Shown here: positions 14,248 through 22,089 of the stretch, piece after piece
How positions within the stretch are numbered: the first letter of the stretch is position 1
Layout of the letters: each line of letters opens with the position of its first letter
Assembly: GCF_036227265.1 (NCBI RefSeq)
Contig: NZ_CP109446.1
Coordinates: 2,369,501 to 2,433,500 of the forward strand
From: Streptomyces sp. NBC_01476
Lineage (GTDB): Bacteria; Actinomycetota; Actinomycetes; Streptomycetales; Streptomycetaceae
DNA length: 64,000 bases
Direction of reading: 5' to 3'
Translations under genes and position numbers: made by a program
The notes under the pieces: model-generated
What the model was told of the DNA's origin: nothing
Databases searched by the model: none
What the model saw: only the letters and a program-made list of their open reading frames with translations

Positions 14248-14673
14248 ATGAACGCGACGGACATGTGGACCACCGCCATCGAGATGGACGAACTGGCGAC
14301 GCAGCGGACCGTCGCGTGGCACGCCAAGCACCCGGACAGCACCGTCGGTGGCGAACAGACCTACGACGTGGTGGCCACTCGGGACTTCGCCACCCACTGC
14401 CGCACTGCCGCGCTGATCGCCACCGTGGACGGCCCCGTCGCCACTATGGAGGGCTGGATCCTGGCGCCGCACCCGCTGATGGTCCGCTGCACCCGATTCG
14501 CCGTCTCCGTCACCACCCAGTCGCAGCGGCACTTCGCCGCCGAGGTGGATGACCTTCCGGGGACCGCTGCCGCTCTGTTGCGTATCGCCGCCGAGGCCGC
14601 GCTCGCCTGTACCAGCCAGAGCGGCCACTGCGACGACTGCGCCAAGTGGGCTTCGTCCATCCCGGCCGCCTGA
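14248..14673 (+). CDS. Hypothetical protein (141 aa), first gene of rightward train
   Basis: A 141-residue protein with AGGGGAG before its ATG. The fold appears alpha/beta (strands around EQTYDVVATRD, ALIATVDGPVATMEGWILA, TRFAVSVTTQ) and the C-terminus holds a Cys pair in GHCDDC. No family recognised. It directly follows the TGTATTACA control region and should be promoter-proximal. Confidence 0.55.
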   Translation: MNATDMWTTAIEMDELATQRTVAWHAKHPDSTVGGEQTYDVVATRDFATHCRTAALIATVDGPVATMEGWILAPHPLMVRCTRFAVSVTTQSQRHFAAEVDDLPGTAAALLRIAAEAALACTSQSGHCDDCAKWASSIPAA

Positions 14674-14731
14674 CTCACCCCGCCCGCCCCAACCCGGGGC
14701 GGGCCACCGCTCCCGCCCGAGGAGGGCCGCA

Positions 14732-15235
14732 ATGCTCACGTCCGCTCAGCGTGCTGCGATGATGATCAGCCGCTACGCCGACAGCGCCGACCCGGATCGG
14801 CGGACGTCCACGGCCGACGCCCGCATCGCCTACTGCCTGGCGCGCGGCGTGGACATGGACGACATCGACCCGGCCTCCGGCTACGACCGCTCCCGCCGCG
14901 CCTACGAGAGCGTGCGCGCGTCCTGGGTCTGGAACATCAAGATGCACGGTTTCTCGGACTTCTACGGCGACGGCGACCGGATCGCCGCCGCCCAAGCCAG
15001 TTGGGCGGCACACCGGCCCGGCTTCACCGCCGGCGACGACTGGCTCGCGGACGCGGAGAAGGCCCACCGCGCCTACTGGGAACAGCCCGAGCGGTCCTGT
15101 TCCAACCCGCACTGCGACTTCCACCCCAGCGACGACCACGCCGAACTGTTGCGGGTCATCGCTGAGATGGAAGCGGAAGACGCCGCCGGGCCGGCCGACC
15201 TCGGTCCGGGGGTGCAGGGCTCGCTGTTCGACTAG
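14732..15235 (+). CDS. Hypothetical protein (167 aa)
   Basis: A 167-residue protein with GAGGAGGG before the ATG. It is rich in Ala, Asp, Arg and Trp; near residues 128-137 a CSNPHCDFHPSDDH motif (two Cys, three His) could bind a metal. The remainder is helical. No family recognised. It lies 58 bases after the preceding gene in the same train. Confidence 0.55.
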   Translation: MLTSAQRAAMMISRYADSADPDRRTSTADARIAYCLARGVDMDDIDPASGYDRSRRAYESVRASWVWNIKMHGFSDFYGDGDRIAAAQASWAAHRPGFTAGDDWLADAEKAHRAYWEQPERSCSNPHCDFHPSDDHAELLRVIAEMEAEDAAGPADLGPGVQGSLFD

Positions 15236-15347
15236 CCCCAACCCCCGCCCCTGCCTGCGCTTTTCCTCCTGCGCGTCCACGCAACTGGGTGGCGATCATG
15301 GGGAGTTGGCGAGAGAATGAACCTACACAAACTGGGAGATTTCGATC

Positions 15348-15569
15348 ATGCGGCTGCGCATCATCACCGACCACGACCACGCCTTCGGAACCCGCGTCGT
15401 CCTGTCCAACTCCGCTGGCGTCGAGGTCTCCCTCGCCGCCCATGACACCGGCGACGACCGCGACCCGACCGCGCTCCTCGACTGCGAACTGCCGGAGTTG
15501 ACCAGCCTCAGCATCACCGGCGAGATCAGCCATGTCGGCGGCTATGACGCCGAGGCGGACACCCGATGA
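15348..15569 (+). CDS. Hypothetical protein (73 aa)
   Basis: A 73-residue, acidic, beta-rich protein (MRLRIITDHDHAFGTRVVLSN...). GGGAG precedes the ATG. Its stop overlaps the next start as ATGA. No family recognised. The 112 bases before it hold nothing else that I can call. Confidence 0.5.
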   Translation: MRLRIITDHDHAFGTRVVLSNSAGVEVSLAAHDTGDDRDPTALLDCELPELTSLSITGEISHVGGYDAEADTR

Positions 15570-16180
15570 CCGCCCGCGACGATGGTCGTGCCGCCGCCCA
15601 GGCGATGCTGCGTACCGATCCGCTGTCGAAGGACAGCATCGACCTGATCGCTGACCGAGTGATGGACGCCTACGCGCCGGGGCATCGGGAAGAGGTGATC
15701 GCCGAGGCTGCTGCCGCGCTCCAGGCCGTCATCGACCGCAACGCCCGGTACGCACACCGAAGCCAGAGCCACGTCGCCCTCTGCGGCGCCCGGGAGATCG
15801 TGCTCGGGCTGCTCAGCGAGCCCGCCGCCAACAACTCGACCGCTGAGACTGCAACGCATCCCCGCTGCGCTCACTGCGGCGAGCCGTTCGGCGATGTCAC
15901 CGTCCTCACCACCCCCGGTGGGGCGAACCGGGACGACTACGTCTGGCACGCAGGCCGGCCGCTGTGCGCTGCGGCGGCGATGGCGCATCGTGAGCTCATC
16001 AACGAACTCGGGTACATCATTCCGCCGATGCCCGTGCTGGACCCGAATCGGCCGGACGCGTGCTCGGAGCCGCCGTGCAAGGACTCCGAGATCTGCGCCA
16101 AGCACGAACTGGCCGCCGAGCATGCGGAGGGCGATCACCGCTACTGCGGTCCGGAGTGTGGCGGCGGGGAGGCGTTGTGA
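15566..16180 (+). CDS. Hypothetical Cys-rich protein (204 aa)
   Basis: A 204-residue protein with a helical N-terminal half and a C-terminal half holding several Cys pairs (RCAHCGE at about 96-102, CSEPPCKDSEIC, YCGPECGG), suggesting one or two structural zinc sites. Zinc ribbons of this kind are common in phage and element accessory genes. Coupled at both ends by four-base overlaps (ATGA, GTGA). Confidence 0.55.
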   Translation: MTARDDGRAAAQAMLRTDPLSKDSIDLIADRVMDAYAPGHREEVIAEAAAALQAVIDRNARYAHRSQSHVALCGAREIVLGLLSEPAANNSTAETATHPRCAHCGEPFGDVTVLTTPGGANRDDYVWHAGRPLCAAAAMAHRELINELGYIIPPMPVLDPNRPDACSEPPCKDSEICAKHELAAEHAEGDHRYCGPECGGGEAL

Positions 16181-16416
16181 TCACCGACCACTGGTTCCGC
16201 GAAGGCCCGGTGCGGCCGGACGGCTCCGACGGCTACTGGATCTGCGCCCGGTGCGGTGGCCACCGCGGCTACCACATCCAGGTCGAAGGCGACTGGCGGA
16301 AGCCCCTCCACGCCTTCGTTCCTCAGCGTCACTCGCCCGTTCGGTGCCGCCCGTGTGGCAGGCGACAGCGGCACACAACGCACACCCCGCTGTGGTGGGA
16401 CCAGGTGACCTCGTGA
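16177..16416 (+). CDS. Small zinc-ribbon-like protein (79 aa)
   Basis: A GTG-started 79-residue protein with CARCGG (about residues 21-26) and CRPCGR (about 57-62): two CxxC pairs spaced about 36 residues apart, a likely zinc ribbon. Overlaps its neighbours by GTGA on both sides. No further assignment. Confidence 0.5.
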   Translation: MITDHWFREGPVRPDGSDGYWICARCGGHRGYHIQVEGDWRKPLHAFVPQRHSPVRCRPCGRRQRHTTHTPLWWDQVTS

Positions 16417-16577
16417 CCGCCACCCTCCCCGCGGGCCGCCATTGCCCTGTCCCGGAGCGTGACCACATGCAGCGGTGGACGCAGGCCGCCGGCTGGCACC
16501 CGTGGACCGAACCCACCGACGCCCAGCGCCTCGCCCGGATGCGGGCCCGGCGCGACCAACAACAGGAGACCCGATGA
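16413..16577 (+). CDS. Micro-gene, 54-aa protein
   Basis: A GTG-started 54-residue basic protein (GRHCPVPERDHMQRWTQAAGWHPW...) with an arginine/glutamine-rich tail (ARMRARRDQQQETR). Four-base overlap with the gene before and ATGA with the gene after. No family. Confidence 0.45.
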   Translation: MTATLPAGRHCPVPERDHMQRWTQAAGWHPWTEPTDAQRLARMRARRDQQQETR

Positions 16578-16864
16578 CGACGGCGACGGGCAGCCGAGTA
16601 CGCCTGGACACCGAACCCGAAGTCCGCGCCTTCCTCAAGCTGTGCCTCGACCCGGGCCCCGGCTTCCCGAAGCGCACCGTGGCGAAGTTGGCGAAGGTGA
16701 TGCCGGACTGGCTGCGGGGGCCGCTCGCCATCCACGCTCCGGACCTTGCCGAGTTGCGCGCAGAGGCGGTTCGGCTCCGGGCTGAGGCCGAGCGGGCGGA
16801 CCGCGCCTACGTCAAGGCACTCGGGGCGTGGATTGCCAAGTCGGACCAGGAGGACCCGTCGTGA
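16574..16864 (+). CDS. Hypothetical protein (96 aa)
   Basis: A 96-residue protein: N-terminal mixed region with FLKLCLDPGPGFPKRTVAKLAKVMPDWL, then a charged helix (ELRAEAVRLRAEAERADRAYVKAL) that may form a coiled coil. The ATG at MTTATG sits in an ATGA overlap. No family recognised. Confidence 0.5.
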   Translation: MTTATGSRVRLDTEPEVRAFLKLCLDPGPGFPKRTVAKLAKVMPDWLRGPLAIHAPDLAELRAEAVRLRAEAERADRAYVKALGAWIAKSDQEDPS

Positions 16865-17148
16865 CGTACCGTCTGTCCGACTTCGGCACGGAGGGGTACG
16901 ACCGCCTGATCGCCCTGGTCCGCGAGAACCTGACCCCGGCTGAGATCGGCGACCTGATCGGCACCCGGAGTGAGCCGTGGGAGCACGACTGGTACGCCGC
17001 CTACGCCCACAACAACCCGAAGCTGATCTCGGGGCCGATGCTGCGGCAGGCAATCGACGCCTACCTCGACTGCGGGCCCGACTCGCGCGGCCGGTCCGCC
17101 CACGACGATGACTTCGCCGCCACCACGAACAGGAGGCACGCCGGATGA
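16861..17148 (+). CDS. Hypothetical protein (95 aa)
   Basis: A GTG-started 95-residue protein, acidic and mostly helical, with [22 protein letters not shown] resembling a helix-turn-helix-like segment, though not convincingly. Coupled by GTGA upstream and ATGA downstream. Confidence 0.45.
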   Translation: MTYRLSDFGTEGYDRLIALVRENLTPAEIGDLIGTRSEPWEHDWYAAYAHNNPKLISGPMLRQAIDAYLDCGPDSRGRSAHDDDFAATTNRRHAG

Positions 17149-17348
17149 CCACCACCGACCCGCCGATCGCCTACCCCGCCTGCGCCAACTGTGGCCTGGA
17201 GGTTGAGGACCGGGGTCATCCGGTGGCCCGTGAGGGTGAGGGCTTCGGCTGGTACTCGAACTGGGTGCACGCCGACGGCGGGTACCAGACCTGCCACCCG
17301 CAGCAGGGCGCCAGCAGCCCCAAGGCCACGCCCCGGGAGGCGTCGTGA
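17145..17348 (+). CDS. Small Cys/His protein (67 aa)
   Basis: A 67-residue protein with CANCG near residue 13 and a later [13 protein letters not shown] (His and Cys), a layout that could hold one zinc ion. Four-base overlaps at both ends. No family. Confidence 0.45.
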   Translation: MTTTDPPIAYPACANCGLEVEDRGHPVAREGEGFGWYSNWVHADGGYQTCHPQQGASSPKATPREAS

Positions 17349-17674
17349 CCGCCACCCAGGTCGCCTTGGGCGACCGTGAGGCGCCCACGACCACGACGCC
17401 GGGCACGGTCCCGGCCGGCTGCTACTGGTGGACCGACCCCGACGGCGCGCTGTGCCTCCTGCCGGGCTGTATGGCGCGGATACAGGACCCAGATGCGGAA
17501 TGCATGTGCGACAAGCTGGCGGCCCGGCTGGTACGGATGGAGCGGCGCCTGCAGGAGATGCGGGAACGGGAGCGGTACGCGAACACCTGGTGGGCGGCAC
17601 TCCGGGAAGCTGTTGAGGCGCACCCCGACCGGGCCGAGATCGTGGCCGACGCGCACAGAAGGGCAGGACGATGA
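17345..17674 (+). CDS. Hypothetical protein (109 aa) with coiled-coil tail
   Basis: A GTG-started 109-residue protein with four Cys in its first 56 residues (CYWW, CLLPGC, CMC) and a strongly charged helical C-terminal half ([22 protein letters not shown]) likely to be a coiled coil. Coupled to both neighbours by overlaps. Confidence 0.5.
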   Translation: MTATQVALGDREAPTTTTPGTVPAGCYWWTDPDGALCLLPGCMARIQDPDAECMCDKLAARLVRMERRLQEMRERERYANTWWAALREAVEAHPDRAEIVADAHRRAGR

Positions 17675-18072
17675 CCCCCGAGGCGGACCGCATGCTGAAC
17701 CCGGAACGACCCACGGAGCGGCTGGAGGAGAAGGCGGCACGACTCGCGCTCCTCACCCCACCCGGCCCGGCACTGCGGCTGCACGAGGCGGCGGAGAAGC
17801 TGCGAGCCGCGGCGGAGGCTGCGATAGAGATCCAGAAGGTCCGGGGCCGCGCACCAGACCAATGGGCCTACGACCTGGACAACTACCTCGGCGGCCCCAT
17901 CGGCGTCCTCTGCGGGCTGCTGTCGCCCGAACTGGCCCTGGATCTCGCCGACTTCCTGGACGCGACCGCTGCGGACGCTGTGCGGCAGGCGCGGATGGGC
18001 GGCAGCGAAGAGGCCGTCACCGACGGGTACCCCACGACCATGGCCCGGCGCATCCTCGGGGAGCGGGCCTGA
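17671..18072 (+). CDS. Hypothetical helical protein (133 aa), last gene of train
   Basis: A 133-residue, all-helical acidic protein (LHEAAEKLRAAAEAAIEIQK; LALDLADFLDATAADAVRQ) of a kind often found in Streptomyces phage and element gene trains. Unnamed. It is the last gene before a bidirectional hairpin that separates the rightward train from the leftward train ending at 18132. Confidence 0.5.
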   Translation: MTPEADRMLNPERPTERLEEKAARLALLTPPGPALRLHEAAEKLRAAAEAAIEIQKVRGRAPDQWAYDLDNYLGGPIGVLCGLLSPELALDLADFLDATAADAVRQARMGGSEEAVTDGYPTTMARRILGERA

Positions 18073-18084
18073 CCCCACCCGTGC

Positions 18085-18119
18085 CACCGCCCCGCTACCT
18101 GACTGGTGGCGGGGCGGTG
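18085..18119. terminator. Bidirectional terminator between convergent gene trains
   Basis: CACCGCCCCGC and GCGGGGCGGTG form an 11-bp stem with a 13-base loop, placed between two convergent stops. Confidence 0.75.
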
Positions 18120-18131
18120 TTGTTGGCCGGC

Positions 18132-18329
18132 TCACGCCTCGGGGAGCGTCTCCTGTTCGACCTCGAACCTGCCGGGCCCGCGCACGTCCCGCAGTCCCCG
18201 CTTGAGCGCGCAGTCGGCTCCCAGTTCCCGCAAACGCGCGTCGCGGTCCACCAGCGGGTGCCCGCACTCCCGGCAGCGGACAACGGGACGCCCCGCCGCC
18301 AGCTCGGCCATGGTGGCCAAACCGGGCAA
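18132..18329 (-). CDS. Small zinc-ribbon protein (65 aa), DUF6011-like
   Basis: A 65-residue protein with CRECGHPLVDRDARLRELGADC: a CxxC pair, a conserved Pro-Leu and a Leu-Gly-x-x-Cys ending, the pattern of the short DUF6011-type ribbons found in Streptomyces phages. The start is taken as TTG; an ATG six codons later is equally possible. It is the terminal gene of the leftward small-gene train. Confidence 0.5.
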   Translation of the reverse strand: MPGLATMAELAAGRPVVRCRECGHPLVDRDARLRELGADCALKRGLRDVRGPGRFEVEQETLPEA

Positions 18330-18346
18330 CGGGGCAGGGGCGGGGG

Positions 18347-18550
18347 TCAGGTCGTTGCCTCACGCCGCAACTGTTGCCGCTGGGCGCATCGGTGGTCGGG
18401 GAGCGTGACCAGGGTTTCGGCGCGCATCAGGTGACCGCAGTCGTCGCAGCGGGCGAAGCCAGTGCAGTCCCACAGTTCGTCGGCCGTTGCGCCTGTGGCT
18501 TCCATGTCCAGGTAGGCGCCCCGGTTCGGGTTGGTGAGACGCGCGCTCAC
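18347..18550 (-). CDS. Small zinc-ribbon protein (67 aa)
   Basis: A GTG-started 67-residue protein with CTGFARCDDCGHLMRAETLVTLPDHRC, several Cys and His in ribbon spacing. The start lies in a GTGA overlap with the gene upstream. No named family. Confidence 0.5.
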   Translation of the reverse strand: MSARLTNPNRGAYLDMEATGATADELWDCTGFARCDDCGHLMRAETLVTLPDHRCAQRQQLRREATT

Positions 18551-18891
18551 GGGGTGGCCTCGCGGTAGCCGAGCGCGTCCCAGGCGGCCTGGGCGTAGTC
18601 GCGCGGGGTGGCGCCTGCACGGTGTGCGCCGTTCATCGCCTTGAGCAGGGCCGTGTACCGGGGGTCGATTGCCAACGTCGGTGCTTCATCCAGCAGTTCG
18701 TACTTCGCCGGGCTCCGCAACGCCTGCGGCCGGATGCGGACTACTCGTCCGGTCGTCCCGTGGAGGTCGTGTTCGACCAGGCATTCGGCGCGGCCGTCCG
18801 GCCCGATGGCCGTGACGCGCAACCGGCGGTCGCGCTGGATCATGTCGACGGCCAGATCTCGATACAACTGCTGCTCGCGGATGGTGCGCAC
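18547..18891 (-). CDS. Hypothetical protein (114 aa)
   Basis: A 114-residue protein with AAGGAG before the GTG start. The first half appears beta-rich (LRVTAIGPDGRAECLVEHDLHGT), the second helical. No family recognised. Confidence 0.5.
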   Translation of the reverse strand: MRTIREQQLYRDLAVDMIQRDRRLRVTAIGPDGRAECLVEHDLHGTTGRVVRIRPQALRSPAKYELLDEAPTLAIDPRYTALLKAMNGAHRAGATPRDYAQAAWDALGYREATP

Positions 18892-18929
18892 GTCTCTCTC
18901 CTTGCTGCGGGGTGTCGGCGGCGGTCGGT

Positions 18930-19103
18930 TCAGCGGATGTCCCAGGTGCGGGCGGCCCGGACGTCCGCTGTGGTGACCTTGTGGGGCGCGAGCCGGGAGT
19001 TGACCGGACAGCCGGGGTCGCACGTTGGGACGCACGGACAGGCGGCGCATCCGGGGCACCACGCCGTATCAGGGCAGTCGTTCAGGCAGGTATTGGCGGG
19101 CAT
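18930..19103 (-). CDS. Cys-rich small protein (57 aa)
   Basis: A 57-residue protein with eight Cys in its first 34 residues (CLNDC, CPGCAACPC, CDPGC), then a short basic helix. The dense Cys pattern suggests two zinc sites or a disulfide knot. The start ATG is just after the stop of the gene upstream. No family recognised. Confidence 0.5.
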   Translation of the reverse strand: MPANTCLNDCPDTAWCPGCAACPCVPTCDPGCPVNSRLAPHKVTTADVRAARTWDIR

Positions 19104-19105
19104 GG

Positions 19106-19399
19106 TCACGGGGTGGCCTCCGGGTCGATGAGGTCGGCGGCGGTGTCTGCGTCCTCGTGCATGTAGAACGGTGACCGGTACAGCGGCAGGCCATCCTCGT
19201 CCACCGCGAGGCGCTTGCTGCCCTCCCTGCCCCACACCCGAAGCGCCTGCTCGGCCAGCTGGTGGGCGTGCTCGGCGAAGACCGCTTCGAGCAGCCACAC
19301 CTGCTGCGCCTGATCCGTGCAGCCCCAGTGCAGATGCTCCACCAGGTGCTGCAACGGCAGGAGGTTGGCGTGTTCGGTTCGGTCGCAGGACGCGCTCAC
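19106..19399 (-). CDS. Hypothetical protein (97 aa)
   Basis: A GTG-started 97-residue helical protein with several His in a central segment (LQHLVEHLHWG, FAEHAHQLAEQAL) and an acidic C-terminus. Its start overlaps the preceding stop by GTGA. No family recognised. Confidence 0.5.
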   Translation of the reverse strand: MSASCDRTEHANLLPLQHLVEHLHWGCTDQAQQVWLLEAVFAEHAHQLAEQALRVWGREGSKRLAVDEDGLPLYRSPFYMHEDADTAADLIDPEATP

Positions 19400-19644
19400 T
19401 GGATCTCCTCGGGTCGGTGATGGGCCGGGTCGTCGGGGCGCTGCGTGGCGCAGTCGGGCTGGTGCCAGTAGCCAACGCCCGCGTGGACTTCCGCGTCGCA
19501 CGTGCACCGTGGCGCGTCGGCGCACGGCCACGGCTTCCCGCAGGCGCACAGCTTCCCGCCGTTCGGGTACGACTCGATGTCGTCCCGCCGGTAGTGCCAG
19601 ACGCGCCGCGCACTCCAGGGCGGCTTGGGCTTCTCACGGGCCAT
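19396..19644 (-). CDS. Small Cys-rich protein (82 aa)
   Basis: An 82-residue protein: basic N-terminus (MAREKPKPPWSARR), then CACGKPWPC, CTC and a HQPDC segment that may bind zinc. It overlaps the next gene by GTGA and slightly overlaps the 166-residue gene before it. No family recognised. Confidence 0.5.
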   Translation of the reverse strand: MAREKPKPPWSARRVWHYRRDDIESYPNGGKLCACGKPWPCADAPRCTCDAEVHAGVGYWHQPDCATQRPDDPAHHRPEEIQ

Positions 19645-20134
19645 GACGGTCTCCTTGCTGGTGGAAGGCGGGGCGGGGCGGGGTCAGGAGTCCCAGCCGG
19701 CGGGCATGTGGGCGGTCACGATGTCCGTAAGCGCGGTCCATGACCTGTTCGAGAGGCAGCGGGCCGATCGTGAGCCGGGCGCTCTCCCTGAGCCTGGGCG
19801 ACTGCGGAACATACAGCGGCCCCATCGTCCAGGTGCGCCGCCGGTACCCCCAGTCGCCGGGGCCGTACTTGTGGAACGTCAACCCGTTGGCGCCGCCGTC
19901 GATGTCAAAAGGCCGTTCGGCGAGCCGCGCCTTGTACGACTCGGTGTACCAGGAGTCGATGTAGTAGCGCAGGCAGGAGGCGAGTTGCCGGGCCTCGGTG
20001 CTGTCCGGGCGGACGGCGCTCTCCTTGTCGAAGGCGACGATGTAGTTCCAGTCGGCCCATGCGGACGCAACGGGGATGCGCAGCGTGGTCAGCGGGTCGT
20101 CCCGGTCCGCGTCGTAGGGCCAAGCGGTGCTCAC
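19634..20134 (-). CDS. Hypothetical protein (166 aa)
   Basis: A GTG-started 166-residue protein, rich in Trp and Tyr (WNYIVAFDKE, LRYYIDSWYTESYKARL, WGYRRRTWTMGPLYVP), suggesting a compact globular domain. It overlaps its downstream neighbour by 11 bases and its upstream neighbour by GTGA. No family recognised. Confidence 0.5.
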   Translation of the reverse strand: MSTAWPYDADRDDPLTTLRIPVASAWADWNYIVAFDKESAVRPDSTEARQLASCLRYYIDSWYTESYKARLAERPFDIDGGANGLTFHKYGPGDWGYRRRTWTMGPLYVPQSPRLRESARLTIGPLPLEQVMDRAYGHRDRPHARRLGLLTPPRPAFHQQGDRHGP

Positions 20135-20340
20135 GTGGTGCTCCTTGCTGTGGTCGGGTTGGCGCCCGGGGTGGGCTGGGGTTGGCCGGCGGGTGCGAGT
20201 GCCCGGCTGACGGCGGTGAGTGCCCGAACCTCAGCCAGCTCCTCCGCACACAGGGCACACCCGGGGGTGAGCCCGTCATGACCATGCCCCCAACGCAGGT
20301 GAACGCCAGCCAAGGCGGCACGGAGTTGGGCAGTGGTCAC
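20131..20340 (-). CDS. Hypothetical protein (69 aa)
   Basis: A GTG-started 69-residue protein (TTAQLRAALAGVHLRWGHGHD...) with a Cys pair in PGCALCAEEL and a Pro-rich tail. Coupled through GTGA to the gene downstream. No family recognised. Confidence 0.45.
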   Translation of the reverse strand: MTTAQLRAALAGVHLRWGHGHDGLTPGCALCAEELAEVRALTAVSRALAPAGQPQPTPGANPTTARSTT

Positions 20341-20344
20341 GGCG

Positions 20345-20623
20345 TCAGGTGATCTGCTCGGTGCGGGCCGCATACAGCGCCTCACGGTGCTGCTCCATGG
20401 CCTCCTCACGGGTCATCGCCCGTTCGCTGGACGCCCCGATCACATAGGGCCCGAAGGTGCGCCCCTCGTGCTCGTGCCCGGGAAGTACTTTCCCCTGGTG
20501 GCGCTTGTCGGGGTGCTCGTCGAAGACCACGGTGTCGTAGTAGTTGCGGCGGATCTTCACGGTGGAGACGAGGAGGTTCCTCGCTGCGTCCTTCACCGGG
20601 CTCTGACGGATGATCTCGGTCAC
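20345..20623 (-). CDS. Hypothetical protein (92 aa)
   Basis: A GTG-started 92-residue charged protein with AAGGAG upstream. It is beta-rich in the first half (LLVSTVKIRRNYYDTVVFDEH) and helical at the end. No family recognised. Confidence 0.5.
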   Translation of the reverse strand: MTEIIRQSPVKDAARNLLVSTVKIRRNYYDTVVFDEHPDKRHQGKVLPGHEHEGRTFGPYVIGASSERAMTREEAMEQHREALYAARTEQIT

Positions 20624-20654
20624 GGTGGTCTCCTTACTAGGTGGTGGGCGGGGG

Positions 20655-20900
20655 TCAGGCGAGTTCGTCTTTGGGCAGCAGTTTGGCGATCTCGCGCATC
20701 CCATCCAGGGTGGCGGCCTGCTGCAGGAGGAGGGTGGCGCGCTGGGCGAGCTGGAAGGCACCGCCCGCGTGGCCGCCGGTCCTCAGGGAGCGGGCGAGAT
20801 CCGTCGCCGCGGCGGCGAGCCGGTCAGCATCAGTCGCGAGGCTGTCGATCTTGTCCGCGATGTCCCGGTCGACTATCTGTCGGGCGAGGCTGTCGGTCAC
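20655..20900 (-). CDS. Hypothetical helical protein (81 aa)
   Basis: A GTG-started 81-residue all-helical protein (DRDIADKIDSLATDADRLAA...), likely a helical hairpin or coiled coil. AAGGAG lies at normal spacing; the same leader (AAGGAGACCACC before GTG) precedes the 92-residue gene, a local duplication of the translation start region. Confidence 0.5.
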   Translation of the reverse strand: MTDSLARQIVDRDIADKIDSLATDADRLAAAATDLARSLRTGGHAGGAFQLAQRATLLLQQAATLDGMREIAKLLPKDELA

Positions 20901-20977
20901 GGTGGTCTCCTTGCTCGGGTGGCGGGCGGGGGTTATGCGGGTACCGGCCGCACGGTGGCGGCCGGGTCGGGGATGGG

Positions 20978-21319
20978 TCAGCAGAAGTCGAGTTCGCAGA
21001 ACTCGACGCCCTCGGCGTCGACGTGGTACCCGGGCCGCGCATCGTAGGGACGCCTGATCCGCGCCTGCTTCGACCAACCCCGGGAGTCGACGCGCTCCCT
21101 GATGGTCTCCTCCATCTCGTCCGGACTCGCCTCCAGGCCGTGCTCGGCGCGGATGATGACGCCGGGCCGACGGAGGAAGTCCATCCACGCTGCCAACGAC
21201 GTCAAGCCCAGCTCGGGCAGCGACTGCATCAGGAAGCGGCTGGAGACGGCGTACTGGCCGATGTGCAGGCCTTCGGGGTCGGTGATGCCGGGGCCGAACG
21301 CGTAGTAGTTGACGGACAT
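20978..21319 (-). CDS. Hypothetical protein (113 aa)
   Basis: A 113-residue acidic protein starting MSVNYYAFGPGITDPEG, with a mixed alpha/beta look and a C-terminal CELDFC. Similar phage-encoded proteins begin with the same aromatic MxxxYYxF pattern, but I cannot name a family. GAGGCGC precedes the ATG. Confidence 0.5.
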   Translation of the reverse strand: MSVNYYAFGPGITDPEGLHIGQYAVSSRFLMQSLPELGLTSLAAWMDFLRRPGVIIRAEHGLEASPDEMEETIRERVDSRGWSKQARIRRPYDARPGYHVDAEGVEFCELDFC

Positions 21320-21330
21320 GGTGCGCCTCC

Positions 21331-21645
21331 TCAGGCAGCGAGCTGGATGCGGTCGGTGCGGAAGGTGCGCTTCTCGCCGCGCAGGTGGTCGTGGGCGGTG
21401 ACGGTGATGTCCCCGGCGGCGGTCGGCTGGAGCGACTGGGGCTGCACGTCCCGCACGGTGGTCACGCCGTCGCGGTCCCGGTAGGCGATCCGCACGGTGG
21501 CGCCCTGGTCGATGGCCCGGTAGAGGCGGACGAGGAGCCCGAAGCGTGCCCCGCGCACGGCGGTGACCAGGTGCCGGCTGGTGTGGAGTGCGGCGGTGAT
21601 GCTGCGGCGGATGGTACGAAGCGTGCGGCGGGCGGTGCGGGTCAC
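21331..21645 (-). CDS. Stand-alone WYL-like domain protein (104 aa)
   Basis: A 104-residue protein: a basic N-terminal helix (1-45) and then a domain (about 46-104) with the WYL pattern: VRIAYRDRDG, TTVRDVQPQSLQPT, and a final R-x-FRTDRIQL. WYL domains sense ligands (often nucleic acid) and normally sit in larger regulators with helix-turn-helix domains, for example in CRISPR and phage-defence control. Here it is alone, next to the GTGCATATACAC control region. Assignment is by pattern only. Confidence 0.5.
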   Translation of the reverse strand: MTRTARRTLRTIRRSITAALHTSRHLVTAVRGARFGLLVRLYRAIDQGATVRIAYRDRDGVTTVRDVQPQSLQPTAAGDITVTAHDHLRGEKRTFRTDRIQLAA

Positions 21646-21678
21646 GGTGACTCCCCTGGTGGTGGGTGTTGGTGCGGG

Positions 21679-21984
21679 TCAGGAGAGGGCGTCGGTGAAG
21701 TCGACGTTGTTGCCGTTCCACCGGGTGAGCCAGTCCAGGCCGTACCGGATCTCGCGGCGGGTGATTACCGGGGTGAGTTCGTACACGCTGCCAGCGGCGT
21801 CGCGCCCGCTCGGGGTGAGCACGATGTGACCGCCTTCGTCTTCGGTTGCGGTCAGCCAGCACGGGACGATCCGCTGCCACCAGGCCAGGGAGCGGGGGAA
21901 CTCGGACCCGGGCTTTATGCGGGCGGCGATCTCGTCGCTGATGCGGATCTTTGCCTGGTCGATCACGATGCGGTCGGTGCTCAT
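21679..21984 (-). CDS. Hypothetical protein (101 aa), first gene of leftward train
   Basis: A 101-residue protein with a pattern of strands and helices (RIVIDQAKIRISDEIAARIK, GGHIVLTPSGRDAAGSVYELTPVITRREI). A weak AGGGG precedes the ATG at MSTDR. It is promoter-proximal to the palindromic control region. No family recognised. Confidence 0.5.
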   Translation of the reverse strand: MSTDRIVIDQAKIRISDEIAARIKPGSEFPRSLAWWQRIVPCWLTATEDEGGHIVLTPSGRDAAGSVYELTPVITRREIRYGLDWLTRWNGNNVDFTDALS

Positions 21985-22004
21985 TGCGGGCCCCTCGGTG
22001 CGGT

Positions 22005-22074
22005 GTGTATATGCACACCGTAGCCGTTGTGCATATACACGGCAACCCCTATGGTGGAACTCATGCATATACAC
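22005..22074. promoter_or_regulatory. Face-to-face promoters with three GTGCATATACAC operators
   Basis: Two overlapping divergent promoters can be read. Rightward: TTGTGC (22027-22032), 17 bases, TATGGT (22050-22055). Leftward: TTGCCG (22045-22040), 17 bases, TACGGT (22022-22017). The 12-mer GTGCATATACAC occurs inverted at 22005-22016, direct at 22029-22040, and with one change at 22063-22074, so it covers the -35 region of both promoters. This is likely the binding site of the ribbon-helix-helix protein encoded next to it. Confidence 0.65.
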
Positions 22075-22089
22075 CTCTACGCTGGCCCT

